64,000 nt of DNA from Orobanche coerulescens. Taxonomy: Eukaryota; Streptophyta; Magnoliopsida; Lamiales; Orobanchaceae. The position numbers were made by a program, and so were the translations under genes. Numbering within the stretch: position 1 is the first letter of the stretch; every line of letters begins with the position of its first letter. The notes under the pieces were generated by a model. That model had not been told where the DNA came from, did no database searches, and saw nothing but the letters and a program-made list of their open reading frames with translations. The stretch spans positions 99,932,001-99,996,000 of the forward strand of contig CM065803.1 of NCBI GenBank assembly GCA_033398695.1, read 5' to 3'. This document shows, piece by piece, positions 1 through 11,717 of this stretch.

Positions 1-1944
1 TTGTCCAGTAGCTCTTCCAGTTGCTTCTTCAATTCATACATCTCAGTAGGTGCCATACGATACGACGCCTTAAAAATTGGTGTAGCTCCTGGTTCCAGTT
101 CGATGGTGAATTCTACATCCCGTCGTGGAGGTAGTCCAGGCAATTCGTCAGGAAGCACATCCGGAAATTCATTCACAATAGGAATGGATGAGAGTTCTAC
201 TTTTCCGTCTTCTTTCTTCATTGCGTAGCACCAGTATCCGGTACAGCCCTGTTTCAACAATTTGACAGCTTTCATCACCTTGATTATCTTTCCTGAGCTT
301 CCTGGTTTCTATCCTTCAAACAGCATTTCGGAACCATCGTCACCTATCAGCGAGATATTCCTCTTTCAGTAGTTTACAATAGCTCCATATTGATTAAGCC
401 AATCATCTCCGAGTATCAGGTCGTCTCCTTGCATTTCTATCACAATCAGATTTGAGAGCCACTCTGTGCCTTAAAATGATATAGGGAAATCTCTAGTTTC
501 TAAGTTTTCAACAATCCTCTCTCCACTCAGTAAACCCACAACACAAGGTTCACAATTATGAAAACCAGAAATATTCAAACGATTTACACAAGACAAGGAT
601 ATATATGAATGCGTAGCCCTGTATCGAATAAAACACTAACTGGTTGTGAAAGAATCTGGACAGTACCTGATGCAATAGCAGCATCCTGGTCGTCTGCTCT
701 CCTCATCTTGTACAGACGTGGGGGAACAGATCCAGCACTCGATGTCCCCTTTCGGTCCCACTGTCCTCTGCCTCGTCCTTGACCAAAATTTTGAGGCATC
801 TGAACACTTTGCTGCGTCTGTTGGATACTAACTTCCTTCTGAACTGGCTGTGATGTACGGGCTCTAAAAGACTTTACAGCCTCTTCACAAGACACCGCAC
901 GATTTCCCTCTCGACCATAATCAAAACAAGTCACAGCAGGTAGGGGGCAATTCCGTCGATAGTGCCCCGTCTAGGCACAGTTAAAGCATTTCCTAGTTAC
1001 ATCCATCGTGGCTGATGCTGCTCCAAAGTTCTTTCCGCTCTTAGATGGGTGCGGAGGTTTCTTGAAAGAATGAAAGGATGAGTGGGCCTTGCGGGACCCA
1101 CTACTCTTGTGCTCCGTGAAACTACCGGAGACTTTCTGCTTCTTGGATTCTGCAAAATTCTCCATTGCTGCTTCCTTGATTTCATAAATCAATGCTTTAT
1201 CCTGGTATTGACGGAGAGTGGTACATTCGAAACCAGACATGTACCTCTGAATTTCTGGTTTCATTCTCATATCAAAATGGATCATCATTTCTGCATCTGT
1301 TCTGACCAGATGTCGAACAAATGCCAGCTGCTGGTTAAACGTCTTAATCGCCTGAGATACCGGCACATCTGAAGGCTGAGCGGAGAAAAACTCCCAGACT
1401 TTGGCTTCCCTCACAGGACGAGGGCAGTACTGAGCTTCCATCATCAATTTAAATTCTGTCCAGTCCGCATCATGATCTACAGGCCGGATGGCTTCCCACC
1501 ACTCGGATGCTTCCCAAAGTACTGAGCAATGGAGGCTCTCCGGTCGTCTGGGTAATTAATCCCGACAAAAATTTTCTCCAATTCCTTCAACCAATAATCC
1601 CAGGTGGGAGTCTCGGAAATACCATCGAATTTAGGTGGTTGCATCTTTGCCACCTCCTGTAGCCATTGGTCGCCTCAATTTCCCATGTCTGGGATACCTT
1701 GCTGTCCGCCTCCCTGTTGTAGTCCTACTGCCACCTGCATTCGGTCCACGACCTAGGCGAACTGAGTCATCTGGTTCTCCACCTGACGAAGGATTTCGGG
1801 CACAGCAGGTTCTGATTCATTGTTGATAGATCTTTGTGGCTCGCCTGAGCTGTGGCTGGACTGATTAGAAGGCGAAGCTTCTGTTTCGGCATTCCTTCGT
1901 CCGCGTCCGCGACCACGACCACGTCCACGTCCACATCTCAACAT
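1..1944 (-). pseudogene. gag-pro-pol remnant of element A (5' part)
   Basis: The Gag start is placed at 1944, where the protein opens with an RGRGRG-rich stretch like the Gags of the other two elements here and follows an AG|T ATG acceptor-like site. The Gag core (about 1447-1000) aligns with the Gag at 19137: both have CP.PxRE, SQAI, MKPEI..YMSG and a lysine-rich linker before the zinc knuckles. CFNC is followed by an in-frame stop at about 971, then the second knuckle, whose second Cys is Tyr (CFDYG). A protease VLFDTG is seen near 615 but the frame is lost just after it. Bases 1-230 encode the start of the RT region, matching 36770-36900 of element C. There are several stops and frameshifts, so it is a pseudogene; the rest of pol is outside the window. 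Confidence 0.85.
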
Positions 1945-1945
1945 A

Positions 1946-2047
1946 CTGTAAGCATAAATACTCAATATACAGGAAACAATATCGTTCAAATGTTCAAGTA
2001 TAAAGAAGCATATCATGCAAAGGACGAAATAAGGTTTACGAACTTAC
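1946..2047 (-). other. predicted leader intron of element A
   Basis: On the minus strand a GTAAGT donor at 2047 lies about 115 nt past the primer binding site, and a T-rich tract ending GCTTACAG at 1946 sits one base before the gag ATG. The same arrangement is seen in the gag-only element (18091/19135) and in element C (38967/38668). The signals are visible; splicing itself is inferred. Confidence 0.45.
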
Positions 2048-2160
2048 AACCACCGCTCGCATGAAGACGTAGGCAGTACAGTGATGTTATTCACGGCCGG
2101 TTACCTCAAAAGACATATATGACCCCTATTTTAACCCAATGGACAAGATATCCATAATCT

Positions 2161-2174
2161 TAGCTCCGATACCA
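2161..2174 (-). promoter_or_regulatory. primer binding site of element A
   Basis: The minus strand reads TGGTATCGGAGCTA, complementary to the 3' end of plant initiator Met tRNA with one substitution, five bases after the LTR end TGTTACA. Confidence 0.85.
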
Positions 2175-2702
2175 TATTCTGTAACAACCCCGATATATTT
2201 AGGAATATTACAGCGCCGTAAAACCTTTACAAAAGGATTTACAAGGCTGAAGAAATGAAAAGACAATAACAGATACCAACGTATGAAAGTAACTGAGATA
2301 AAATACAAACAGTTCTGACCAATATTGAAAATAAAAATGTCCAAAGGAAGAGTATTAATACATCACCAAATCCAAATCATCACAAACGACGACGTACTCG
2401 AGTACTTATTAGAACGATACAAACAAGAGACAAATAAACCCGGCCGGAACATCACTCTGCACCCTCGTCATCATACAGCTCCAGTGGTTGTTTCCCTGCT
2501 CTCCTGGATCCTGAACATAAACAAATGTTCACCCCCGAAGGGGTTAGCACAACGATGCTAGTACAAGTACCACAACATATTATTCAACATTTCACGAAGA
2601 ATAATAATAACATAAATGACAAAATACCAACGAGTCTTCTCCTGCGAGAAACTCAATAATAACATACACACATGATAATCACAAGATACACATGGTAATT
2701 CC

Positions 2703-2838
2703 GATGATCCAGCGTTCACTGCCTAGACCCCCCGATGATTCCGTCAAAGCAACCCGAGGTGGAAAAACCCGTCCGATGATCCAGCGCACACTAGCATAGA
2801 TCCCCCGATGATCCCGTCGGACCAACACGAGGTGGACA
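2703..2838 (-). repeat. two-copy repeat block in the LTR of A, shared with B
   Basis: Two imperfect copies of a unit containing GATCATCGGGGGATCTA and CGCTGGATCATCGGACGGG, each linked to a CCACCTCG segment, lie in the transcribed part of the LTR. Element B carries the same unit in more copies (7801-8115, 13858-14165). Confidence 0.7.
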
Positions 2839-3095
2839 TACAACCACAACATATATGCACAACAATATGTATAACATCAATACATAGAACAATTAAGGTA
2901 CTTGCCTCGATTCGAAGACAAGAATAATACTTCTACGAAAAACGAAACACTCAAAGGTCGCCCATTCGATCAATCACGTAGCAAGCTCGATCCTTAAACA
3001 AAAGAAATAATATAGAGTTCATCTCACGTCGTACGAACATCTCACAATCTAAATTACGGTCGTAAGTTCATAAAACGTATACTGCCTGAACTGCT

Positions 3096-3399
3096 TAACG
3101 TACGTTACGTACCCTAGGTAGTGTATGTTAAGCCTACTCGTTAGCGCACGTAAGCTACAAAGTCTAGCGTATGCTAACCATGTATCGACAGTCCCTCTCT
3201 GATCAGTCGACTTGACTCGTCTGATGGTATAACGTACGTTATGTACCAACAGTAGCGTACGTTAACCTTGCCCGTTAGCGTACGTAAGTTGCAGAGCATA
3301 GCGTACGCTAAACAAGCATCCGACAATCTCTCACTGATCAGTCGACTGTTCTGCTTGGTGAAGAAGCGTACGAAATCCACAGTGATTAACGTACGTTAC
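3096..3399. repeat. second CGTACG palindrome cluster in LTR of A
   Basis: About seven copies of TAACGTACGTTA, AGCGTACGCTA and imperfect relatives are scattered over 300 bp. Unlike the other clusters, this one lies downstream of the TATA box in the direction of transcription. Confidence 0.75.
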
Positions 3400-4140
3400 C
3401 CATCTACATATCATGTTCATACAATTATGAATGATCTTACGAATTCAAACATCTTCGAATTCAAGGAAATATATATCATCACAACACTTATATTCAATCT
3501 CGATTATCATTCTCATGTGAAGTTCGGGTGATCTAAGGTTGATGCGCTAGATTCCATTATCATCATTACATTCAGACTTCGTTTCAAAGATGAACTAACA
3601 ATTCCAACTCATAAGAAAGGATACAACCTTCGATGATTCTTTCTTAAGTCCGTTTAACAAAAGTGATATCATCTCCAAGTCTACGATCAATATAGCAAAG
3701 CTATTCAATACGGATAATCAATCTCAGAACATTACTCTCATCATTTGATGTAATAGGATACCAATTATGATGTTCTTAACCAAGGCACTTAAAGCATAAT
3801 CATCTCAACTTCCTAAACATGATGTTGGTTGAATAATTCATCTCTGGAACTTAATATCTTGATAGTATGATCATCATATCCTTAAGAACAAGAAACCAAG
3901 GTTGGAGATAGTATAACATACCTTAAGATGAAGGAAACACTGAGACAATAGGTAGAATCCAACTCCGGTTGCTTGTGTGTCAATCCAAAATGATTCTCCA
4001 CTTCAATGAGTAATATCCAATCTTCAATGATCAAGAAAAGGTGTTCTAAAGGTGTTCAAGGGGGCTGGGATATCTCTGGGCACGAAGTATGCTGAAGGAT
4101 AGGTGAAATGAAGGAGCTGAAATGAAATGGTGTGATGTCT

Positions 4141-4150
4141 TATTTATAAT
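4141..4150 (-). promoter_or_regulatory. TATA box of LTR A
   Basis: The minus strand reads ATTATAAATA, directly downstream of the palindrome array at 4161-4517. It is the best TATA-like site in the LTR. Confidence 0.6.
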
Positions 4151-4160
4151 TTTCTGACTT

Positions 4161-4517
4161 TAACGTACGTTAGCCTTCATTCATAACGTACGTAAGTCTC
4201 TTAGCATACACTACCCAGCATAATTTAGCGTACGCTATCATCCTGATAGTTAACTGTCCTGATTCTGACCTTGATTACGTACGTTACACCATCAGGTTAC
4301 GTACATAAGTAACACACATTAGCGTACGCTAGACACAATCCTTAGCGTACGTTAACAATCGTTGACTTCAAAAGTGTCCAGGTTCATCCAAGGGAATCTT
4401 ATGTGGACCCATGTCCGGCTGGCGCATGTGACAGCCGCCCAGCTCAATTATTGGCTGGTTAACGTACGCTATGCTACATTCGTAGCGTACGCTAACTCAG
4501 ACTGATAACGTACGTTA
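4161..4517. repeat. U3 palindrome array of LTR A
   Basis: Around nine copies of the 12-bp palindrome type TAACGTACGTTA or TAGCGTACGCTA occur in 360 bp, ending about 10 bp from the TATA box. CGTACG is otherwise almost absent from this AT-rich window. Confidence 0.8.
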
Positions 4518-4701
4518 GTCTTCCTTGTTAACATAAGTTATCACATATTTTTATGGGAAAATTTACATGTTGCCATACTCATGTACAAGGATTACAAATA
4601 TGAGAATTATCACACTTCAATTATCGATATCACAATTCCAAATAATACAGGGTTCAAATACAGATGAAATACTCAATAATTAATCCGGATATTACAAAGT
4701 G

Positions 4702-5055
4702 TTACGTACGCTATGCATAAGGCATTACGTACATAACGAGAGGAATCGGACAGCTCAGGCTATGGCCTACATGTGGGACCCGCAGTCGGCAGCTTTCGGT
4801 GAGGAACTTGCTTGGTCGAGTCAACCTTGGTTAACGTACGCTACGGGTAATGCATTGCATTACGTACGTTAACTGAGGATTACTGTAGCAAGTCAACGTA
4901 CGTATTACGTACGTTATGGAGGAAACATTACGTACGTAAATGAGTGAACGAAACAAGTCAGTGAGCTCGGGACTGATATTACGTACGCTACGAAGGACAC
5001 TTAGCTTACGCTAGGTAGCATTACGTATGTTAATGCTGTTGGATAACGTACGTAA
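4702..5055. repeat. U3 palindrome array of 5' LTR B
   Basis: About eight CGTACG-centred palindromes (TTACGTACGTAA, TAACGTACGCTA and variants) lie in 350 bp, stopping 13 bp before the TATA box at 5068. Confidence 0.8.
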
Positions 5056-5067
5056 TGTGGGATGCAG

Positions 5068-5077
5068 TTTATAAAAT
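5068..5077 (+). promoter_or_regulatory. TATA box of 5' LTR B
   Basis: TTTATAAAAT directly after the palindrome array; the same site is at 12172 in the 3' LTR. Confidence 0.6.
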
Positions 5078-6104
5078 GGAGTTCGTTCTTTCATTTCTTC
5101 ACAAGTGAAAAACCTATCCTTCCTCCGAAATTCGTCCCTATAAGTGTGTTAGTGAGAATAAACCTCTTCCAACTTGATTATAAGCTTGAAAGCATGGATT
5201 ATAGGCTTGGATGTGAAGATATCAATGGTTCTTGTGATTGTGTTATTCATGTTCTTGAGGTATGTTGATGAACTCTACACCTTGAATTCGGATTTTGATG
5301 TTATTGTTGATGAATAATTTGTATGAAGATGATTATGGTAATGTTGTTACGATTCTTGAGGTTATATGAACTATATGTTGAAGGATATGATGGTTTATGT
5401 CTTGATTATGTTGGTTATGATTATAGAATCATAGTGTTCTTGGTGTTCTTGGTAAAATTGTTTCGATTCTTGATGTTAGGAGGATCATATATTGGAAAAT
5501 ATGATAATATACACCTTGAATTATGAATGAGGATTGTTTAGATGTTAGAGGATATCGAATTACGTTGTTTTGATGGCTATGAACAAGGTTTCGAATCATT
5601 TAGTGTTCTTGAGGAACTCCTTGATGAATTTAACATAGCAAGACGATCGTATGTTGAATTATCGGTATTTTTAGATATGAAGATCGAATGTTCGTTGACT
5701 GTAGTGGTAGAATTCGTATGTTCTTGATGAAATACGAATCATGATATCAATTTGGAATCCGGAAAGATTGTGATCGATCACCGAATATGATTTCCTTTAC
5801 AATTGTATCCGTAATCGTATTTTGGTTATGAATTCATAATTGTTGAGTTGGATTGCTCGGACTTATGTTTAATCGAGAAATTATGAAATCGTTGAGTTTG
5901 TCGATCAGTTATATTGATTGGTAATTATCGGATATCGGTTCATATGGTGGATATGAGTTCGTAATGAATTGAGTTATGCTATTTGGTTTTGTATGTGATC
6001 GAAGTGTCGTTGAACCGTTGTGATTGATTGGATGGTTATGTCGGTTATTGACTGTTATCGAATTGTTGCTATTTGATTACTTCAATAGGTTGAGATTATT
6101 GATC

Positions 6105-7214
6105 GGTGATTATAGCTCCCGAGTTGATAAATTACTTTCAAGGACTTGAGCTTGTACTTTAAACATGGAAAACCTCTCGGGAACTTCTTTAATGGTTTGT
6201 TGTCATCCTATAATAACTGATATTTGCGTAGTATATTTTGTATGACTTGAATACTTGTACTAGTCATTCCAATGCTAACCCCTTAAGTAGGGGAAATACA
6301 TAGCATGCATTTCAGGGATGCTTAATTCGTTGGATCAACCACGGGTACGGCATGGAAGAAGACGAGCCGCGATACTAATCAAGAGTTAGAGTCAGTATTG
6401 ATGTTATTGTATTGTTGGGATATCTTTAGCCTTCCGCTATATTGTATCTTGACCCCTGTGTGGGTAAGTTCAGAAATGAGTTTTTATTTGGATTGACTTC
6501 TTTTCAAGTGACCCTATCGGTCAGTGTCGGTATGTAGTTTGATCCCGTTCGGTCAAACGTCTGTTGTCTTGTGGTAATTAGCCTGGTAGATCCCTCCGTA
6601 AAAGGGGTCTATGGCGTGTAATATTCCCGGTGAATTGTCGGGGTGTTACATTTATGGTATCAGAGCTTAGGTTGTGGAAACCTAGGCTGTCGGGTCGAGT
6701 TGAGTCGTTTCTTGTAGCGTCATCCGAGTTGTCGGTTAACAAGTCGACTTGGGCGTTGTCATGTTATGTCGTTTGGGTTGTCCATTGAGATTAGTATTGT
6801 GGTCGACCGTCTTCTTCGAGCGACCTGCGGATGTAAGTCTCCTCTTATATATATATATATATTATATTTTATATCTTGTGTTGTATAATTTTGTTTGCAA
6901 GTAGGAGGTAAGATAGGAACCATATTTGACACTTGTGGTATATTACGTGTGTAGCAATTGGGATATACTGGTAGATTGAGTTTTGACTGGTACAACATGT
7001 TGTGGAAGTCTCTGGATATTAATGTGTTCCAGGAGGCGTATTGACGATAGAGATTGTCGGAAACACAAGCAGACGGTTTCGACGTATGTTTGAATCTAAG
7101 ATTATATTCATGATTGGTATCTATTTGTATGGTGATTTGAATGCTAGATGGGCACGTGATTGGGAACCGGATGATACTATGGCATATCTTTGGGAATCGA
7201 CTATCTTTGGGGCT
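6105..7214 (+). other. block inside LTR B holding a second LTR terminus and PBS
   Basis: This block is absent from the 3' LTR. It carries a canonical LTR 3' end of the same superfamily (ACTTGTACTAG, CTAACCCC, then GTGTTACA at 6650), a perfect iMet-type PBS TGGTATCAGAGC at 6655, the AGGTTGTGGAAACCTAGGCT sequence that follows the PBS in the gag-only element, and the GTAAGT leader motif at 6833. It is thus the junction of an LTR and leader of a related element, embedded in an LTR that has its own end and PBS at 9081/9087. Confidence 0.65.
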
Positions 7215-7800
7215 GAGGAGCTCGTAGACGAAGGCAAGGGATTGGTGGAGGCTTCACCATCGTCGTATCGGTATCGAGGCAATTTACTACTTGCTCAGTT
7301 ATAATGTTTAATGAATTGTTTCAGTTTCATTTCGTTTATAATGCATATAGCAATGACTATTACTGCAAATTCTGGAGATTTGAATTATATGTTGTCTTTC
7401 TGATTCTGAGAGTTAAATCATAATGTATATGCTTTATCTCGGTTATTGGCATATTCGGGTATCAAGGTTACATTGCGATAAAGATGAGGATATGAGTATC
7501 TATAGTCCATGGTACGTTTGGATCGCCGAGCATTGAGGATAATCGCTGGTGATGATTTGACATCGAGATTGCTCCTGAAGGACTCGGGACAAATATCTTA
7601 GTTTTGATTTCGGTTTAGTATTGATGATATTGATCATGCAGGCTGTCATTCATGTTGCTGAACATGAGGTCATCCTAGTTGTTTTGTCATAATGTCGTTC
7701 ATGTTATTGAGTCATGTGTTGTTCATGTCGATGAACATATTGATTTGCATATGTGTATGCATAATTGTATTGTTTATGTTGTGTTGATCTGATAGGATCG

Positions 7801-8115
7801 TGTGATATATGCTGAGGGCGCTGGATCAGATGTCCACCTCGTTATGGTCCAATGGGATCATCTTGGGATCTATGCTGAGGGCGCTGGATCATTGGACGGG
7901 TTCTTCCACCTTGTTATGGTCCGAAGGGATCATCTTGGGATTTATGCTGAGGGCGCTGGATCGTTGGAGTACCCAGTGTTGTGTTGATGGAATCATATGG
8001 ATTCGCATCGTTGGTTTTACATGTGTTGTTGTGCATGTGTATATTATTGGTTATCCACCGTGTTGATCTTGTAGGATCATCTTGGGATCCATGCTGAGGG
8101 CGCTGGATCATGGGA
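7801..8115 (+). repeat. four-copy spaced direct repeat in 5' LTR B
   Basis: A unit built around GGGATCTATGCTGAGGGCGC followed by TGGATC recurs at about 7808, 7866, 7938 and 8088. The first three are joined by CCACCTCGTTATGGTCC-like spacers; a longer unrelated spacer precedes the fourth. Confidence 0.75.
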
Positions 8116-9086
8116 TTTCCATTGAGTATACACTGTTGTTATTGTTTTGAGCATATTGACGTTGTCATATGAGTATGCATTTGTAGGTCTTATGTTAAGA
8201 CCGTGTCCGTATGATGTATTGATTTGATCTCGGATTAGACTGACGTGATTGTCGTGGTATTGTGCATCTCGAGGTATGTTCCGTATTTCCTTTAGTATTA
8301 GTCTTTTGATGGACAATCTGTTATCGTCTTGGGATTTGATGATGCTATCCGATGGATTGTATTGGTCAGGACTGGTATGTTTCCGTATCGTGAGTTGGTG
8401 ATGATAGTTTGAGAATCGTGAGTGTTGTTGAGGTACAATACAGATATTATGTTCGGATTTATTGGTTAATCGAGTACGAGATGTGAAATATGATAATGGT
8501 TATTCTGATGAGAATTATTTGAGTAAGTAAAGTTACTACGATAAGATTACATTGGTCGTATTCTTATTTTGTATTCTCATTGGTATGTAATTATTAATGT
8601 GATGTGACGGTTATCATTATTGGATATTATGGCTGACCCCGTCGTGGGCTTTCTTTTTAGGATCTTTGGATATCGAGCTTGTAGCGGTCGTGGGGAGATG
8701 AGCTTCCCGGAGGATACTAGCTAGGGCATGTAATTGTGTATTGAGTTTTCCTGATCAGTTGTTGTCTTTTCCACTGCGTGAGTATTTTTAAATGGCCTTT
8801 TGGTATCTGGTAACTTAGGTTACTTTGGCAACCGTTTTCTAAACTATTTTGTCGGTACGTGTAAGCGATAGCTTAACGTATGTTTTTAAACTGTTGAGTT
8901 ATGGAATTTTAGGCCTTGTCCTTTCAAACGAGATTTTACGGCGGTTTTGATAAACAAATTTTATATAGTCTTCGAATGTTTTAAAGATAGTACCGTCGTT
9001 GGACTCTTGGGCATTTGTAATGGGTTCCATTCTGGGGCCCACGACGCTGTAATATTCCTGGTCGGATCTGGGTGTGTTACAAATTA

Positions 9087-9098
9087 TGGTATCGGAGC
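9087..9098 (+). promoter_or_regulatory. primer binding site of element B
   Basis: TGGTATCGGAGC, five bases after the LTR end, has the same one-base departure from the iMet complement as element A. Confidence 0.8.
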
Positions 9099-11423
9099 TT
9101 AGGTTGAGAAAACCTCGGCAGTCGGGTCGTGTTTTTGTCGCGTCATTCGAGTTGTCGATTGACAAATATTGGAGCCGTGAATTTTTGTTGTTCACTCGGG
9201 CTTGTGCGTTATGTGATTCACCAGTGTGGTACTGGGATTGTTGTAAACTTTTCCAAATGATGCTAACGTGATTCTCTGGAAAGAAATGTGTCGTGTTCTC
9301 GAGTTGAACTGGGTTTGAAAAACGTGTGTTTTGAAAATATCTGTGTTGAGTATTTTCTAAAGTTGAGACATGTGCCAGTATCACGGGGAATAGTCGGCTT
9401 CACGATCTGTAAGCAGTTGGATATTTGAATTGCATTGAGATTTATTGCAGTTCTAAGTTGATACATTTTGAGATTCAGAAAGATATTATGCGTTACAGTA
9501 TAAGGTGACAGAATTGGGACATGATTGATGATTTGAGAAACTATGATTTTGGAAATTAGTATGTTGGTTAGATTTTGGAACTGAATTGTGCATTTGGGAG
9601 AAATGTTGTGGATGGTTGAGAAGAACATGTAGTCATGTTAGTACATTTTGAGATATATGAACTGTTTTCGAGCATTTGAAAATGATACTTTCTAAAATGA
9701 ACGTTTTACGGATGTTTTACCGTAAATGATTTTGGGCCGAGACCCAATTGATTTTGAAATAGTTTTATAACTCAGGATTTGAGGTCCGAAAAGGGTTTTT
9801 CTACTTTATAAACTTCTTGTAATGTGGAACGGGATTGGGCTGAGACCCTAATGTTTCTAAAAGGCATTTCTATTTTCAAAAGAACTCTCGAAATTTGTAA
9901 AACACTTTACCAATCATTTATCTATTTTATTTCCGCCTTTCGAGGTTTTGCTTTACTTGTTCAAATGAAACTTCTCGGGAAGTCTGTCGCTGTGTTGATT
10001 TGTTCCAATGTTTTGTCATAGCATAGTTGAGATGATCCAGAAAGGGATAATGGTTGACGTTGCGAGTCATATGTGGAAAAGGAGTTTTTGTCGGATTCTA
10101 TACATTGAGATTGTGGAACTTTATCGTGTGGTTTTCCGATGGAATATCAGTAGATATTGATGACGAACCGAATTGGTATACATGAGTATGAATGTGGTCA
10201 GCCATTTGCATAGTTTTCATTTTAAAACTTCAAAATCTTGTGGATTCGAAGGAAACTATTGTCAAATACTTGGCACCAGCGAGCCGATTTAATTTTTCGA
10301 AAATTGATTTCGTGGTCTTACGAAAATTTATGTTTTGAGTTTTGAAATTCTTGGAAGAACTTTTGAAAATTTGTCTTCTGATGAGACTATATGATTTCAA
10401 ACTGGTTTTGAAAATGTGATTGATGTACATACGCATTTAGTGCATAATGCATATCGTGATGAAGTTTTGAGTGATACTCACAAACTGGATAACACACTAA
10501 TGGTACGAAGAAAAGAGATTCGAACTTTAGTATGGTAGTTTGGTTATCCAATGATGATCGGTTGGTTGACCAGATGAGAGAAATATGCTACGTGTTGTAG
10601 ATTCATGTACGGGATGTGATTTTGGAACTTTGGATTTCGTGAAACCGGGACATATGTGCTATGTGACTCCATTGGTATGGTAGTAGTACGATTTTACCAT
10701 GGTGATTCTTAATGATTTCTTTGTAAGTGTAGGTTTGGGGATGGTGACCCAATACTGGTTGTTTTGGATATTGAGTGGTCGTTCCCACTCCATATATGAT
10801 TTGGTATGTTCGTCGATTTGCGATTGGTTGTTCGTATGCCGAGGGGTATGTTCACCAACAGGGTATGTTTATTGAGATCCACTGTATGTGATTGGTGTGT
10901 CGTTTTGAGAACTTTATTCGTTCGTATATCGATTTCTGTGGTTATGTGTTGATCATGTTGGAGTTTATCATGTTGATGGTATTCTCGGTTGCGTTTTGAC
11001 CTTTGGAATGGTCGTGTTAGAGTTTATCATGTCATTGATATTCTCGGTTAATTTATGGGTCGATCATTTCTGGTGATCATCTGAGCGTTCAGACTTTGTA
11101 CCGATATTTCGGGATTTGTTGCTATTGTATTGGGCAGTTGTTTCACAGATGTATCGTGTATTATTGGTTTTATCGGAATTGGGACTTGATTATATGCTCA
11201 GGCAGACAAGGTTTCATACGGATAGATTATTTCATCTGAAGATGATATATTTTGTTGAGACTCATGGAATTGTGATTGTAAGTATCTCAGGAGATCATCG
11301 AATTTGCGCATTTGTAAGTATGCTATTTTGGTTATTCGTTGATGATGATGATTGATCGTTGTTGTGATGGTTTCGGAATATCTTGGTTGAACGTTTTATT
11401 TGTTTTCTATGACGGATTGCAAG

Positions 11424-11437
11424 TTTCGAGGACGAAA
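11424..11437 (+). promoter_or_regulatory. pre-polypurine hairpin of B
   Basis: TTTCG AGGA CGAAA forms a short stem-loop about 20 bp before the 3' LTR. The same hairpin is at 20551-20565 and 34791-34806. Confidence 0.5.
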
Positions 11438-11717
11438 ATTATTTTAAGTGGTGTAGTATGTAATATCCATAATTTCTACTACTGTTGTTTAATATTATTT
11501 TATCCGAGTTATGTTGTACAACGTGGAATTTGTAAAGTATGGATAAAATAAATGAAGGACTGGGATGTCAGTATTGGTATAATTGTCGTATTTGGTTGAC
11601 AATAACATTTGAGAATACAATGTGTTGAGTATATGTATTCATTATGCCGTATGTTCGTATTCTGCATGTCGAGACGTTGGACAAGAGTAGCTGAAAATGG
11701 CTAAGTATAGCCACATC

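Larger units (their letters stand above)
1..4696 (-). mobile_element. Ty3/gypsy element A (chromovirus-like), partial, cut by window start
   Basis: Read on the minus strand this is an LTR (4696 down to 2180), a tRNA-iMet-like primer binding site, a gag with an RG-rich start and double zinc knuckle, a protease DTG and the beginning of reverse transcriptase at the window edge. The LTR starts TGTAATATCC and ends TGTTACA. Immediately right of it the sequence resumes inside the LTR of element B (compare 4697 onward with 11797 onward), so A inserted into B. The five bases after the LTR (4697-4701, aagtg) are the expected target duplication; its partner lies outside the window. Coding frames are broken, so this copy is dead. 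Confidence 0.88.
2180..4696 (-). repeat. 5' LTR of element A (2517 bp)
   Basis: Bounded by TGTAATATCC at 4696 and TGTTACA at 2180 on the minus strand. It contains a CGTACG palindrome array, a TATA box, a second palindrome array and two copies of a repeat block shared with element B. No second LTR of A is in the window, so identity between LTRs cannot be judged. Confidence 0.85.
4697..9081 (+). repeat. 5' LTR of B (start removed by element A)
   Basis: It aligns with 11797-14785 plus 23672-24040 of the 3' LTR and ends TGTTACA at 9081. It differs from the 3' copy mainly by a 1.1-kb block (6105-7214) that in the 3' copy is replaced by about 60 bp. T-rich open stretches at 5323-5727 recur at 12434-12838 only because both are LTR sequence; they show no protein signature. 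Confidence 0.75.
9082..11458 (+). other. internal region of element B, no recognisable coding
   Basis: The PBS TGGTATCGGAGC is at 9087. The rest is T/G-rich with stops in all frames; the longest plus-strand open stretch is under 80 codons (11116-11355) and shows no gag, protease, RT, RNase H or integrase motif. The end carries the TTTCG-AGGA-CGAAA hairpin (11424-11437) and TTTTAAGTGG before the 3' LTR, as in relatives that do have coding regions. Confidence 0.7.

Noticed and set aside
5323..5727. Two frames recurring at 12434-12838 as a conserved gene pair
   Set aside because: They recur only because both regions are LTR B; T-rich low-complexity translation without motif.
7041..7304. 87-codon plus-strand frame in LTR B as a gene
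   Set aside because: It spans the border of the extra block at 7214 and only its end is shared with the 3' LTR; no motif.
8899..9384. 161-codon minus-strand frame across the end of LTR B
   Set aside because: It runs antisense through the LTR end and PBS, has no domain signature, and is not kept in the 3' LTR copy.
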